Part shown: positions 41,100 through 51,869 of the stretch, piece by piece
How positions within the stretch are numbered: position 1 is the stretch's first letter
How the letters are laid out: every line of letters begins with the position of its first letter
NCBI RefSeq assembly: GCF_019721995.1
Contig: NZ_BLYC01000001.1
Span: 310,001 to 374,000, forward strand
Direction: 5' to 3'
Length of the DNA stretch: 64,000 nt
Source: Bathymodiolus japonicus methanotrophic gill symbiont
GTDB lineage: Bacteria; Pseudomonadota; Gammaproteobacteria; Methylococcales; Methylomonadaceae
Program-made: the position numbers and the translations under genes
Notes under the pieces: model-generated
What the model was told of the DNA's origin: nothing
The model's database searches: none
The model's input: only the letters and a program-made list of their open reading frames with translations

Positions 41100-42041
41100 G
41101 TGGCTATTTCTTTTCAAGCTAAGGATTTTATTCAGACTAAAGAAGGGCTGGTGTTTGCTGTAGTTGAACAAGGCCTGGAAAATGGGAAAGTGCTATGTTT
41201 TTTACGCTATAAGCTAGCAGGGGACGGCTGGCAAAAATTGGCGACGGCTGAGGCTAATCAGTTTCTTCAGCAGAATTACCCACAATACTTATTTTTTTCA
41301 ACGGTAAAATCCGCCCATTTACATGCGGTTTCTGTCGCTGATATTAGTATTCATCACCAGCCGGTACTGCGCTTACAACAAATCCTGGCCAAGCCGAATC
41401 CTGATATTATCGAGCAGGACCTTATTGCCTTATGCCAATTGCTGCGGACTGAAGGCATGCAGTTATACGATTTAGGCATTACTGGGTCTTTATTAATAGG
41501 CGCGCAAAAGGCAGGCTCTGATATTGATCTGCTGGTGTACGATAGAAAGTTATTTGATCAGTTAAGACAACTGATCAAAAAAATGCTTGCAGTGGGTAAA
41601 TTACAACAACTCGATAAGTCAGCCTGGCTTGATTCATATCAGCGCAGACAGGGTGACTTGAGCTATGCCGAGTATGTCTGGCACGAGCAGAGAAAATACA
41701 ATAAGGCGTTAATAAACAGTCGAAAACTTGATTTAAGTTTAAATGTGCTGACTAAGGAATTAAGCAATATCAGTTATCAAAAAAAAGGCATGGTTATTAT
41801 TCAAGCTGGTGTAATCGATGAGCAGCATGCTTTTGATTATCCGGCCAAACTCATCATTGATCACCAGAATATTGCTGAAGTTGTTTGCTATACAGCAACC
41901 TATACCGGTCAAGCGGAACAGGGTGAAACCATTGAAGTAGCGGGGCAACTGGAAATTTCCAGCACGGGGAAGACGCGAATTCTGGTAGGTTCAAGCCGAG
42001 AAGCAGAGGGTGAGTATATTAAAGTGGTTTCCAGTCTATGA
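41100..42041 (+). CDS. Nucleotidyltransferase-fold protein of the H4MPT neighbourhood
   Basis: 313 residues with a GTG start. The central part has the Pol-beta/nucleotidyltransferase signature: LGITGSLLIGAQKAGSDIDL, that is GS followed by the paired acidic DID. No substrate can be named. A small beta-domain follows (residues ~225-313). Its stop overlaps the next start (ATGA). Its position next to beta-RFAP synthase and mch suggests a role in H4MPT cofactor assembly, which is inference only. Confidence 0.75.
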   Translation: MAISFQAKDFIQTKEGLVFAVVEQGLENGKVLCFLRYKLAGDGWQKLATAEANQFLQQNYPQYLFFSTVKSAHLHAVSVADISIHHQPVLRLQQILAKPNPDIIEQDLIALCQLLRTEGMQLYDLGITGSLLIGAQKAGSDIDLLVYDRKLFDQLRQLIKKMLAVGKLQQLDKSAWLDSYQRRQGDLSYAEYVWHEQRKYNKALINSRKLDLSLNVLTKELSNISYQKKGMVIIQAGVIDEQHAFDYPAKLIIDHQNIAEVVCYTATYTGQAEQGETIEVAGQLEISSTGKTRILVGSSREAEGEYIKVVSSL

Positions 42042-42694
42042 TCCCACTTCCAGAATTTAGTGCAGTTATTCTAGACATGGATGGCTTGCTGTTAGATACC
42101 GAAGCCACTTATGTTCGAGCCTGGCAACTTGCAGCTAATGAACTGGGGTATGAGATTAGTAACGATTTTTGTGTGCGTCTTTCGGGTTTGCCTTTTGCTC
42201 TCGTAGACGAGAAATTTGCCGAGTATCTGGGCGCAGATTTTCCGTTGGCTGAGTTTTATACGCGTAGTGGCGAACTTTGGCGAGAGGTGGCAGAAATCGA
42301 GGGGATTGGGGTTAAAAAAGGAGCTTATGATTTATTACGTATACTTGATGAGTCACAAATCCCATATAGCCTGGCAACTAATAGTCCTGAGCTTAATGCG
42401 CGTGAATGTTTACGTTATGCGGGTATTGAGGAATTATTTAGTATTATCGTTTGCCGTGATCATGTTCAGAACCCTAAACCAGCAGCAGATATTTTTCTGC
42501 GCGCAGCGCATTTAATGCAACAGTCTATGCAATCGTGTCTGGTAGTGGAAGATTCTTTAACTGGCCTACGGGCAGCGAAAAATGCGCATGCTTTTTCGGT
42601 ATTGATTCCCTCTATTCCTGACCCTAATGAACAAATGCAGGCTTTAGCGGGTTTAGTGCTTAATGATTTGCTGGAACTATCTAGGCTGGTATAA
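42038..42694 (+). CDS. HAD-superfamily hydrolase (beta-phosphoglucomutase-like)
   Basis: 218 residues. Motif I is LDMDGLLLDTEATY, motif II is SLATNSPEL, and the C-terminal motif is CLVVEDSLTGLRAAKNA. The cap domain between them is helical, so it belongs to the subclass I phosphatases (GPH/PGMB group). Coupled to the preceding gene by a four-base overlap; a phosphatase in H4MPT synthesis is possible but unproven. Confidence 0.85.
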   Translation: MIPLPEFSAVILDMDGLLLDTEATYVRAWQLAANELGYEISNDFCVRLSGLPFALVDEKFAEYLGADFPLAEFYTRSGELWREVAEIEGIGVKKGAYDLLRILDESQIPYSLATNSPELNARECLRYAGIEELFSIIVCRDHVQNPKPAADIFLRAAHLMQQSMQSCLVVEDSLTGLRAAKNAHAFSVLIPSIPDPNEQMQALAGLVLNDLLELSRLV

Positions 42695-42758
42695 GTAATC
42701 AGTACACAATCATGTATAATGCTCATTTTTATTCCTTTCCTGTATTGCATATAGTCCT

Positions 42759-43739
42759 TTGAAAGCCACTCAAAACAAGATCACAGTTATTGCTCCTGCG
42801 CGGCTGCATATGGGTTTTATTGATTTAAGTGGTTCACTAGGACGACATTTCGGTAGCATCGGTGTTGCATTAAATGAAATTAACACACGATTATCCATCA
42901 GCTATGCGGATCAATTGCTATTGACTGGAATACAGTCTGAGCGGGCCTTGCAAAGCATCCGGCAATTATGTGATGCATTAAATGTTCCAGATAAGCTGCG
43001 GCTTGATGTGTCATCAAGCATCCCTGAACATGTCGGCCTAGGCTCGGGAACACAATTGGCTATTGCGCTGGGCCTGGCTCTCAGTGCTTATTATGATTTA
43101 GGCCTGAATGTGCGCGATATTGCCAGGCTAACGGCACGTGGAGCGCGCTCTGGAATTGGTATTGCTATCTTTGAACAAGGTGGTTTGGTCGTTGATGGTG
43201 GGCGTGGTGAGCATACAATAACCCCGCCGGTTATTTCGCGCATGAATGTACCCGAAGACTGGCGGTTTATTCTGGTATTTGACAAGCGAGGGCAGGGATT
43301 GCATGGTGATGCTGAAATTCAGGCATTTAAAGAATTACCAACATTTCCTCAGCAGGAAGCAGCGCGACTATGTTATTTGCTGATGATGCAGGGCTTGCCT
43401 GCTTTGGCCGAGGATGATCTTTCCTTATTTGGTGATGTGATTACGCAGTTACAATCCTCTGTAGGTGCTCATTTTGCCAGTGCGCAAGGTGGTATATTTA
43501 CCAGTAATGAGGTGGCTGCTGCCGTGCAATTTTTACAAGACCAGGGGGCTGTAGCAATCGGTCAGACATCCTGGGGGCCGACCGGATTTTGTGCTGCTCA
43601 GGGTGTTGAGTTAGCTGAGCAGTTAAAAGAGCAAGTTGAACAAAAATTCTCACATTTTGAAAATTTATCGATACTTGTAGCTAGTGCCCGAAATAGTGGC
43701 GGTGAAGTTAAAATAGAGCGGGCTTTAGTCCGCAACTAA
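42759..43739 (+). CDS. mptG: Beta-ribofuranosylaminobenzene 5'-phosphate synthase (GHMP family)
   Basis: 326 residues from a TTG start. The enzyme joins PRPP with 4-hydroxybenzoate or 4-aminobenzoate in the first committed step of (H4)methanopterin synthesis. Visible family blocks are IAPARLHMGFIDL at the start, PEHVGLGSGTQLAIALG (GHMP loop) and GQTSWGPTGF. The last residues (ERALVRN) are encoded by a REP-like repeat, so the native C terminus has been altered. With mch it marks the organism as a methylotroph. Confidence 0.9.
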   Translation: MKATQNKITVIAPARLHMGFIDLSGSLGRHFGSIGVALNEINTRLSISYADQLLLTGIQSERALQSIRQLCDALNVPDKLRLDVSSSIPEHVGLGSGTQLAIALGLALSAYYDLGLNVRDIARLTARGARSGIGIAIFEQGGLVVDGGRGEHTITPPVISRMNVPEDWRFILVFDKRGQGLHGDAEIQAFKELPTFPQQEAARLCYLLMMQGLPALAEDDLSLFGDVITQLQSSVGAHFASAQGGIFTSNEVAAAVQFLQDQGAVAIGQTSWGPTGFCAAQGVELAEQLKEQVEQKFSHFENLSILVASARNSGGEVKIERALVRN

Positions 43740-43793
43740 CACACTTGGTAATGACGCAGTTTTCAGGTACTAGCGGACTAAAGTCCGCCCTAC
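43714..43793. repeat. REP-like bimodular palindrome, copy 4, spanning two gene ends
   Basis: The left module lies in the 3' end of the beta-RFAP synthase gene and the right module in the 5' end of the ATP-grasp gene. It thus encodes the C terminus of one protein and much of the N terminus of the next. Confidence 0.85.
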
Positions 43794-44851
43794 ATGGGGT
43801 GCTGGTTATTGCGCAAGCGGGAAGAATGCTAGCTCACGCTGTAAGGCAGGCGGGTTATACTCCATTAGTTATTGATCTGTATGCAGACCATGATACTGTA
43901 ACGATTGCAGCACGCGTCTGGCAAATAAAAAACTTATCATTAGCAGAGGTGCAGGCAGCTGTTGCAAACCTGTTACTTAATTATAAGATCCAGTGGATTA
44001 TTTATGGCAGTGGGCTGGAGAACTACCCGGAAACTCTCGAGTATCTGGCAAGTTGTAGCCACGTAACTGGGAGTGACTTTGCCATCATCAGGCAGTTAAA
44101 TGCTAAGCAAGCATTCTTCTGGCAGCTGGATACACTGGGTATTCAGCACCCTGAAGTGCAATTTGATCCACCCGGAAATAATGCTGGCTGGTTAATTAAG
44201 CCGGTTAAGCATGTGGGTGGCCTGGGTATCCGTGTCTGTAATGGCGATGCGAAGGACAGCGAATATTATCAGAAATTTTGTACTGGTAAGGTACGCTCGG
44301 CTCTATTTTGTGCGGATGGTGAGCAGTTTCAGCTGATAGGGTTTCACCGGCAATGGACTGTTGCAGAAGATAACTTTGCTTTTGCGGGTATGATAACTGC
44401 CGATTGTTTATCGGTAGGGCAGCGGCAAACTGTGCATCACTGGCTTAAAAAACTGGTCAGATTTTATAGTCTTAAAGGATTGGCGAGCCTGGATTTTATC
44501 AGCAATGATCAGGGTTGTTTTATGTTGGAAATAAACCCGCGACCACCTGCAAGTATGATGCTGTATCCTGAATTTGATTTACTGGATGCACACAGGACGG
44601 GGCGCGTAGAGGTTACTTTTAAAGATAAAGATTTTCGTGCATTGCAGGTCGTATACGCAAGCAGGCCATATAAAATATCCCCAGGGGTCGAATGGCCGGA
44701 GTGGAGCTTTGATCAGCCACAAGCTGCAACTTGCATATTAGTGAATCAGCCAATCTGTAGTATTATGGCGCGTGGAAAAACAGCTGAACAAACGTTAGCC
44801 CGGTTACAGGGGCAACAAACACATATTGAAAATATTATATTAAATAGGTAA
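43751..44851 (+). CDS. ATP-grasp domain protein of the H4MPT cluster
   Basis: 366 residues from ATG 43751; residues ~5-17 come from a REP-like repeat, and native similarity seems to begin at [16 protein letters not shown]. The ATP-grasp fold shows in [16 protein letters not shown] (ATP-binding Lys and glycine loop) and [14 protein letters not shown] (metal-binding Glu and Asn). Related ATP-grasp genes sit near mch in methylotrophs. A ligase step in H4MPT side-chain assembly is likely but not shown here. Confidence 0.82.
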   Translation: MTQFSGTSGLKSALHGVLVIAQAGRMLAHAVRQAGYTPLVIDLYADHDTVTIAARVWQIKNLSLAEVQAAVANLLLNYKIQWIIYGSGLENYPETLEYLASCSHVTGSDFAIIRQLNAKQAFFWQLDTLGIQHPEVQFDPPGNNAGWLIKPVKHVGGLGIRVCNGDAKDSEYYQKFCTGKVRSALFCADGEQFQLIGFHRQWTVAEDNFAFAGMITADCLSVGQRQTVHHWLKKLVRFYSLKGLASLDFISNDQGCFMLEINPRPPASMMLYPEFDLLDAHRTGRVEVTFKDKDFRALQVVYASRPYKISPGVEWPEWSFDQPQAATCILVNQPICSIMARGKTAEQTLARLQGQQTHIENIILNR

Positions 44852-44859
44852 TTATCATC

Positions 44860-45843
44860 ATGCAATACACAGCGAGCGTTAATAAGCTGACAGGACCATT
44901 AGTACAGGGGCTCATCGAAAATGCAGACAAATTGAGGCTGCAAGTCGTTAAGCTGCAAAATGGCTGCACTATTATAGATGCCGGAATTAATGTTCCCGGA
45001 GGTTTGGAAGCCGGACGTATAATTACCGAGATTTGCCTGGGTGGCATGAGTACCGTTGCTCTTTCGCATACGCCCTATACTGAAAATTGGCCCTTAACAG
45101 TCAATGTACATACCAGTAATCCGGTGCTAGCCTGTTTAGGAAGTCAGTATGCAGGTTGGAGCCTGGCGCATGAGAAATATTTTGCTTTAGGGTCTGGCCC
45201 GGCGCGGGCAATGGCAACTAAAGTGAAAGATGGCAAAACCCTGCCGGTTGAAGAGCTGTATGCAGAGCTGGAATATAACGATCAGGCAGATATGGCGACA
45301 TTGGTTATCGAAAATGATGCCATTCCGCCGGTAGAAATTGTAGAAAAAATCGCTCAGGCTTGTGGCTTGGCTTGCGATAAACTCACCATTATTGTGACCC
45401 CTACTAGCAGTTTGGCCGGAAGCGTACAGGTCGTTGGTCGCGTACTGGAAGTGGCGATGCACAAAGCGCATGAATTACATTTTCCGTTAGAAAATATTGT
45501 TGATGGCATGGGCAGTGCGCCTTTATGCCCTCCACATCCTGATTTTGTTCAGGCAATGGGGCGTACAAATGATGCAATTTTATTTGCAGGCCAGGTACAT
45601 ATCTTTGTTAAAGGCTCTGATGAAGAAGCTGAGAAATTAGCGACGGCGCTTCCTAGCTCTACGTCTAAGGATTACGGCAAGCCTTTTGCACAGGTCTTTA
45701 AAGACGCGAAATATGATTTTTTCAAAATCGATGGCATGTTATTCAGCCCTGCAAGTGTGATTGTAACTGCAGTGGAATCGGGTAATAGCTTCAGAGCTGG
45801 AAAATTAGATAATGATTTATTAAATCAATCTTTTGGCACATAA
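44860..45843 (+). CDS. mch: Methenyl-tetrahydromethanopterin cyclohydrolase
   Basis: 327 residues. It interconverts methenyl-H4MPT and formyl-H4MPT in formaldehyde oxidation. Strong blocks are [29 protein letters not shown] and [20 protein letters not shown]. Length agrees with bacterial Mch (~320). It lies 8 bases after the ATP-grasp gene and probably ends that operon. Confidence 0.96.
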   Translation: MQYTASVNKLTGPLVQGLIENADKLRLQVVKLQNGCTIIDAGINVPGGLEAGRIITEICLGGMSTVALSHTPYTENWPLTVNVHTSNPVLACLGSQYAGWSLAHEKYFALGSGPARAMATKVKDGKTLPVEELYAELEYNDQADMATLVIENDAIPPVEIVEKIAQACGLACDKLTIIVTPTSSLAGSVQVVGRVLEVAMHKAHELHFPLENIVDGMGSAPLCPPHPDFVQAMGRTNDAILFAGQVHIFVKGSDEEAEKLATALPSSTSKDYGKPFAQVFKDAKYDFFKIDGMLFSPASVIVTAVESGNSFRAGKLDNDLLNQSFGT

Positions 45844-45987
45844 AATTAAATTAGTGATAAGGCTGTATTTTTCCTTATAAATTAAGGTAAAATGGTGGGC
45901 TTTTTAACACTGGGCTTAGTAGTGCTGGATATTACTGATTTAGCTCCATTCAATTGATAAAACATCAATACCTTGTAGAGTACAACA

Positions 45988-48075
45988 ATGACAGATTTAT
46001 CTCTTTATAGAAATATCGGTATTTTCGCGCATGTTGATGCGGGAAAAACCACAACAACGGAACGTATCCTGAAGCTGACGGGTAAAATCCATAAGCTGGG
46101 TGAAGTGCATGATGGTGCTGCAACAACAGATTTCATGGAGCAAGAGCAAGAGCGTGGAATTACGATTCAGTCTGCTGCGACTTCATGCTTCTGGAAAGAT
46201 CATCGCTTTAATATTATTGATACTCCGGGGCACGTTGACTTTACTATTGAGGTATACCGTTCGTTAAAAGTATTAGACGGTGGTATCGGTGTATTTTGTG
46301 GCTCAGGTGGTGTAGAACCACAATCAGAAACTAACTGGCGTTATGCGAATGATTCAGAAGTTGCACGGGTTATTCTGGTTAACAAGCTAGATCGTCTAGG
46401 TGCTGATTTTTACCGCGTTGTTAAGCAAGTTGAAGATGTTCTGGGTGCTAATCCGCTCGTTATGGTTCTACCGATTGGAACAGAAGATGACTTCGTGGGT
46501 GTGGTTGATTTATTAACCCGTAAAGCATGGGTATGGGATAGTTCAGGTGATCCAACAAACTACGAAATACAAGATGTACCTGCAGATATGGTCGATCAGG
46601 TTGAAGAGTGGCGCGAAAAATTAATCGAAACTGCGCTTGAGCAAGACGATGATGCGATGGAAAAATATCTGGATGGTGAAGAGCCAGATATAGAAACTAT
46701 CAAAGCCTGTATCCGTAAAGGTACAATCAACCTTGATTTCTTCCCGACTTACTGTGGTTCTGCATTTAAAAACAAAGGTATTCAACTAATACTGGATGCG
46801 GTTATTGATTATCTGCCATCACCGACTGAAGTTAAGCCACAGCCAGAAGTGGATGAAGAGGGTGAAGAAACAGGTGAATTTGCAATTGTTGATGTCGACA
46901 GACCTTTCCGTGCCTTAGCATTCAAAATTATGGATGACCGGTACGGTGCTTTAACCTTTGTACGTATTTACTCAGGTAAATTGAACAAAGGCGATACGAT
47001 TATGAATAGCTTCACAGGTAAAACTGAACGTGTTGGTCGTATGGTAGAAATGCATGCGGATGAGCGTATTGAGTTAGATAGCGCACAAGCGGGTGGCATT
47101 ATCGCAATTGTGGGTATGAAAAATGTGCAAACAGGACATACGTTGTGTGATCCAAAGAGCCCTGCAACCTTAGAGCCTATGATATTCCCTGATCCAGTTA
47201 TCTCGATTGCGGTATCGCCTAAAGATAAAGCTGGTTCTGAGAAAATGGGTATCGCAATTGGTAAGATGGTTGCTGAAGATCCGTCTTTCCGCGTAGAAAC
47301 TGACGAAGACTCAGGTGAAACGATTCTACGTGGAATGGGTGAGTTACATTTAGATATTAAAGTAGATATTCTAAAACGTACTCATGGTATCGATGTAGAA
47401 GTAGGTAAACCTCAAGTGGCTTACCGCGAAACAATCACTAAATCAATTGAAGATAGCTACACACATAAAAAGCAATCAGGTGGTTCTGGTCAATTTGGTA
47501 AAATTGATTACCGAATTGAGCCAGGTGAGCCAGGGACAGGTTTTGTTTTTGAATCTAAAGTAACTGGTGGTAATGTTCCTAGAGAATTTTGGCCAGCGGT
47601 AGAAAAAGGCTTTAAAAGCATGATTGATACCGGCGTATTAGCGGGTTTCCCATGTTTAGACTTTAAAGTAACTTTATTAGATGGTGGCTTTCATGCAGTG
47701 GATTCATCAGCAGTGGCTTTTGAAATCGCAGCAAGGTCAGCGTACCGTCAATCAATTCCGAAAGCAGGGCCTCAGTTGATTGAACCAATCATGAAAGTGG
47801 ATGTGTTTACTCCAGAAGATCATGTAGGTGATGTGATTGGGGATTTAAACCGTCGTCGTGGCATGATCCAGGGGCAGGAAGCAGGTGTAACAGGTGTACG
47901 CATTAAAGCAGAAGTACCACTAAGCGAAATGTTTGGTTATATCGGTGACTTACGTACGATGACATCGGGTCGTGGACAATTCTCTATGGAATTCTCGCAT
48001 TATCTACCATGTCCTAAAAACGTATCTGAAGAAGTCATTAAAGAAGTTCAGGAACGAGAGAAAGCTAAGAAATAA
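45988..48075 (+). CDS. fusA: Elongation factor G, second type (FusA2/FusB-like)
   Basis: 695 residues. G1 is [17 protein letters not shown]3 is [12 protein letters not shown] and G4 is [11 protein letters not shown]. The [18 protein letters not shown] block and the [16 protein letters not shown] segment resemble the second EF-G of Vibrio, Shewanella and Pseudomonas more than the str-operon EF-G. It is not next to rpsL, rpsG or tuf, which supports a paralogue. It starts after a long AT-rich leader and has its own terminator. Confidence 0.9.
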   Translation: MTDLSLYRNIGIFAHVDAGKTTTTERILKLTGKIHKLGEVHDGAATTDFMEQEQERGITIQSAATSCFWKDHRFNIIDTPGHVDFTIEVYRSLKVLDGGIGVFCGSGGVEPQSETNWRYANDSEVARVILVNKLDRLGADFYRVVKQVEDVLGANPLVMVLPIGTEDDFVGVVDLLTRKAWVWDSSGDPTNYEIQDVPADMVDQVEEWREKLIETALEQDDDAMEKYLDGEEPDIETIKACIRKGTINLDFFPTYCGSAFKNKGIQLILDAVIDYLPSPTEVKPQPEVDEEGEETGEFAIVDVDRPFRALAFKIMDDRYGALTFVRIYSGKLNKGDTIMNSFTGKTERVGRMVEMHADERIELDSAQAGGIIAIVGMKNVQTGHTLCDPKSPATLEPMIFPDPVISIAVSPKDKAGSEKMGIAIGKMVAEDPSFRVETDEDSGETILRGMGELHLDIKVDILKRTHGIDVEVGKPQVAYRETITKSIEDSYTHKKQSGGSGQFGKIDYRIEPGEPGTGFVFESKVTGGNVPREFWPAVEKGFKSMIDTGVLAGFPCLDFKVTLLDGGFHAVDSSAVAFEIAARSAYRQSIPKAGPQLIEPIMKVDVFTPEDHVGDVIGDLNRRRGMIQGQEAGVTGVRIKAEVPLSEMFGYIGDLRTMTSGRGQFSMEFSHYLPCPKNVSEEVIKEVQEREKAKK

Positions 48076-48115
48076 ACGCTGAATGAGCGACTAGCTCAGT
48101 TTATAAGTATTGAAG

Positions 48116-48150
48116 AAGCCACCCGCTTATGTAAGCAGGTGGCTTTTTGT
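48116..48150 (+). terminator. Rho-independent terminator of EF-G
   Basis: GCCACCCGCTTA, loop TG, TAAGCAGGTGGC and then TTTTTGT. Almost perfect 12-bp stem. Confidence 0.9.
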
Positions 48151-48218
48151 TTCTGGTGGATACAGAAGCTTGGGCTTTACTTGTCTATCAAGTTGGCACT
48201 GATATATTGAACTCGACT

Positions 48219-48869
48219 TTATGCAACTTCCTGCCTGTCTTGTATTGTATGTGTGGAACTTATGTTATTACTTGCATTGACTTCAACATCTAGCGCTTTT
48301 AACAATCCATTTTCAATGGAATAGATCCAGCCGTGTACGGTTAAATCTTTATTCTTTCGCCAGGCTCGTTGTACAATCGTGGTATGACATACATTGGCAA
48401 CCTGTTCAATCACATTTTTTTCGCACAATAAGTCTAGTTTTTCCTGCTCCGTCGCTTTGGCATCTATTTCATCTTTGTGTAAGCGATATACATCTTTAAT
48501 ATGTCCTAACCAGTTATCAATCAAGCCCAGCTCTTTTCCATCATAAGCAGCTTTAATACCACCGCAGCCATAATGTCCACAAACAATAATATGCTTTACA
48601 TGTAGCACTTCCACAGCAAACTGAATAACTGACAGGCAGTTTAAGTCAGTGTGGACCATAACATTGGCAATATTGCGGTGTACAAAGACCTCACCGGGGT
48701 TTAAGTCAATGACCTGGTTTGCAGAAACGCGACTATCGGAGCAGCCTATCCAGAGATACTCAGGCGTTTGTTGCTTGGATAAGTTAAGAAAAAAATTAGG
48801 GTTATGTTCCGTCATTTTTCTTGCCCATGTCTGATTTCTTTTTAATAAGTTCTTTAATTGGCGGAGCAT
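48219..48869 (-). CDS. can: Beta-class carbonic anhydrase
   Basis: 216 residues. It interconverts CO2 and bicarbonate. The zinc ligands are in IGCSDSRVSANQV (Cys, Asp) and CGHYGCGGIKAA (His, Cys), with HRNIANVM between. Length matches the Can type. It is convergent with fusA. Confidence 0.96.
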   Translation of the reverse strand: MLRQLKNLLKRNQTWARKMTEHNPNFFLNLSKQQTPEYLWIGCSDSRVSANQVIDLNPGEVFVHRNIANVMVHTDLNCLSVIQFAVEVLHVKHIIVCGHYGCGGIKAAYDGKELGLIDNWLGHIKDVYRLHKDEIDAKATEQEKLDLLCEKNVIEQVANVCHTTIVQRAWRKNKDLTVHGWIYSIENGLLKALDVEVNASNNISSTHTIQDRQEVA

Positions 48870-48934
48870 AAAATTCTCGTTGTTTTTATTATGATTTCTG
48901 GAGTATTGAGCTAACTAAAGAGGCAATTTAGTAA

Positions 48935-49138
48935 CTGAAGTTTCCCAATTATTGAGTAGCTGAAATACACAGTGCTGGTGTATCGAGGTTTATTTTAGGT
49001 GGTTTTGCAATGTTTATAGCAAACCCCTACTTAATTCCCCTTAGGCAATAGCATTTGAAACGAATGAAAAGACTATTTTTTTCATATAGTTGTAGCATAG
49101 TTTCAATTTTACCATAAATAATTATTGGGAAACTTCAG
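48935..49138 (+). repeat. MITE-D, copy 2, with 8-bp target duplication
   Basis: 204 bp, ends CTGAAGTTTCCCAATTATT and complement. TTTAGTAA is present directly before and after. It lies upstream of the carbonic anhydrase gene and may affect its promoter. Confidence 0.92.
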
Positions 49139-49548
49139 TTTAGTAAGACAAGTGGTAATGTAAATTTCGCTAGCACAGCCCGCCACTTACTCCATTATCC
49201 TGAAAAAAAATCTTAATGCCAGATTAATTTCACTTTTGTGATTATGAACATCATGGCAATATTTTGTGTGCGTGCCTGAATGAAATATTCTGGTTTAGCC
49301 TAGAAAGATGCTTTAGTAGTTGTAATTTCAACTAAAAATTAGAATAATAGCAAGTCAGGGGGATTTGTTGGCGCTAAATATTATCATGATGGTAGCGAAC
49401 CTACCGTTAGCCGATAAAGAACCATTGAGATTTTTTTATTAAAGGAATAGTATGGAAAAATAACTTACTTTCTTTAATATTTTCTATGCAGACATTTGAT
49501 ATGCCCAGTGTTTGCTTACTAAAATGAATAGGGCATGGAGACATTGAA
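49139..49548. other. AT-rich intergenic region of about 410 bases
   Basis: No gene seen on either strand. Presumably holds the promoter of the small secreted protein that follows. Confidence 0.5.
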
Positions 49549-49764
49549 ATGAAAAAAATTATCGCTGGTTTAGTAATCTTGTTAGCAAGTACTGCTTCAT
49601 TTGCAGGTACTTATGAATGTAAAGGCTATTTAGATAATGTTCAGGTTGGGCCTGCAGTTAAAGTAAATGCTACAAAAACACCTATTGCTGAAGATAAGTC
49701 TTATGATCGCATGACAAAAGGAGGAGTTAAATTGGATTATGTGAGATGTAAGAAGATAAAATAG
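49549..49764 (+). CDS. Small secreted protein of unknown function
   Basis: 71 residues. A typical signal peptide (MKKIIAGLVILLASTASFAG, cleavage after SFA) precedes a mature part of about 52 residues with two Cys (YECKGY and YVRCKK) that could form one disulfide. A GGAG-like ribosome binding site lies 8-12 bases upstream. Family not recognised. Confidence 0.65.
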   Translation: MKKIIAGLVILLASTASFAGTYECKGYLDNVQVGPAVKVNATKTPIAEDKSYDRMTKGGVKLDYVRCKKIK

Positions 49765-49951
49765 ACTACAAGAAAGCAACTATTTCTAGTGTAGCAGCTA
49801 TTTTGGACGGATTAATAGATGTCTGTATTTTTTATTGTAAATCAACAGTTTATTAAACATCTTATCCATCAAACCTAAATAGGTGCTGCACTAGTATAGA
49901 TAATAATTGCTCTTAGAATCTTTTGCCTCTTTTGAATTTTAATTCGCGGAT

Positions 49952-50064
49952 CTGGAAATAAATAATTGTCCAATAGTGGGCAGGATTTTTGTACGTATTC
50001 AAGGCATAGCAGCAGGCTACGTAAAGGTACTACAATGCAGAAGACGGGCAAAAAGATCAGCCGT
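49952..50064. repeat. P130 palindromic repeat, copy 3, truncated
   Basis: Reverse of the 20281-20435 unit, from CTGGAAATAAATAATTG to GGGCAAAAAGATCAGCC, where R295 starts. Confidence 0.72.
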
Positions 50065-50359
50065 CGCTGAAAATCAGGGAAACGTAGCCTAAGCGAAGTG
50101 ATGATTTTTAGTCCGCGATAGCCGTAGGGCCGTTGTTTTGTCGGAGTCTGAGCGTTAGCGAAGGTGGAGACAAAATAAAAGGCCATCCGACACGGCGTCA
50201 AGTCATTTGGAGCCTATGTTCCGACCCCTTGTTGGGTCGGGACGAGGTGACGAGGACGAATCGGGGCCGCCGGAGGCATAAGTGGTCGCGTTAAGTTTTT
50301 GCTGCTTGCTTGGGCTGGGATGCCCAAAACAAGCTTTCGCAAAAATAGCGACTCCCCGA
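50065..50359 (+). mobile_element. R295 repeat, copy 5
   Basis: 295 bp, CGCTGAAAATCAGGG to GCGACTCCCCGA. Joins a truncated P130 repeat to a truncated IS-beta, hence a junction copy. Confidence 0.88.
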
Positions 50360-50952
50360 CGTTTATCTTCTTTATCCCACTGCTTTAAGGCTGGATCCGG
50401 CATATAAAAGAAAAAACCGACAGGCACTGTAATGGATGAGGTAACTAGCAGCAATAATACTATCGTTTGTCCATTAACATACCCGCCGGAGCCTTTGTGT
50501 TTCTGCTTGTAAACCTTATAAATACGTTTTGTAGACTTAGATCGTGCTCGGTCTGATTCATCAAAGGCCAACACACCTTCAGTAATGCCATAACGTTTTA
50601 AAATTAAAACCACACTCACCCGTAGCAACCAGTCCCAGGGTATACTTGCTTTACGAAACACCCAGGATAATGCAGCTACTTTGCAATCTTCAAGGCTTGC
50701 TCGCTCAAACTTAGCCCAGCAAACAGAGTTCATTAGCAGTATGCCCGTTAAACAAGTGCCCAACCAAGCGGCTTGAATCCGTGTCAAAGCGGCTCCGGGT
50801 TTTAGCTGATTGAGCGCATCATTTAAATCGTCAATATAGCTTTGGATAAAGGTGGCTGGGGCATTCATTAACATGGGATTACACCGATAAAATTACAACA
50901 ACCTCAGAATACCTGATTTTACCTTCTCAATATCAAAAACTTGAACATCGAG
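50360..50952 (-). pseudogene. IS-beta, copy 4, 5' part only
   Basis: Contains the left inverted repeat (ending 50952) and the transposase from its start at 50874 to about ...ALKQWDKEDKR, where R295 replaces the rest; the listed frame then continues into R295 sequence. It was inserted in IS-alpha copy 4, whose 3' part is also gone. Confidence 0.87.
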
Positions 50953-51869
50953 TTTTAGCATTGAGATCATGTAATTAGCATGTAGTTTCTGCCGATCCCA
51001 CCAGACAAAGTCGGTGACGGCTTTATCGTAGACATAGAGATGTTTCTGAGAGCTGTTATTTCCCTTGTTTTGCTTTTCAATATGATCTCGTAACACAGGT
51101 ATTTCTTGATGTCTCTGAGTTCCGTTTGTCACCAGACAAAGAAATCTGAGCAACCCACTTCTGAGATTCAACGCGTAAATCCCCCCGGCCGCATAAACTT
51201 TCCCCTTGCTGTTTTTTTCAGTATGGCAGGCATGATCAATAAAATGTCCATCCGCTGCTTCTATGGTGTATTCGTCAAGTTCCGGGAATGCTTTAAGATA
51301 ATCAATGCCTTGCGATAGCAGTGTTTCAGAGTGAAGATGATAGCTCTGCTGTTCAAATGCCTCAAGCATACTTGTTCGTCTATGCGACTTCAGTGATTTA
51401 AAATACGTTGAGTGGGGAAGCAGCTGGCCATAAATCTGTTCATTGGTTTGGAGGAAATGGCGACCACTATCGACTACACTGATACAGCGTAATAACCCAA
51501 GGCGAATAAAGTCGATATCCTTCAACTCTGGGCATGAACGAGCCCACAAAGGATGACGCTCTGCTAACAGGGCACGTTCCATACTTTCATTGCAGTGTTG
51601 GTGAATATGTTCAGAGAGTGGTAGGTCTTTAAGCATGGGTGATATCCGTTTATGAGGTGATTAAAACGGAAATTTTTAGAGGAATTTTTTCGGCAAATGC
51701 AAGCTTTATTTGAAATTATTTGTTGTTTTTTTACGGTGCCTACAGAGTGTCTATTTGCTGTTATAAGTGATTAAAATCAAAAATATGGGAATATTCGAGT
51801 GGTGCTACATTCAGGTAGGTTATAGGCTGCTTTGTTTAGGTACTTCTTCTTTCAATGGAAAAACTGATG
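50953..51869 (-). pseudogene. IS-alpha, copy 4, 5' part only
   Basis: The left end (degenerate GGAAAAACTGATG at 51857-51869) and the first ~225 transposase codons (start 51636) remain, up to HANYMISMLK, where IS-beta copy 4 begins. Its left end cuts the giant Ig-like gene. Confidence 0.88.
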
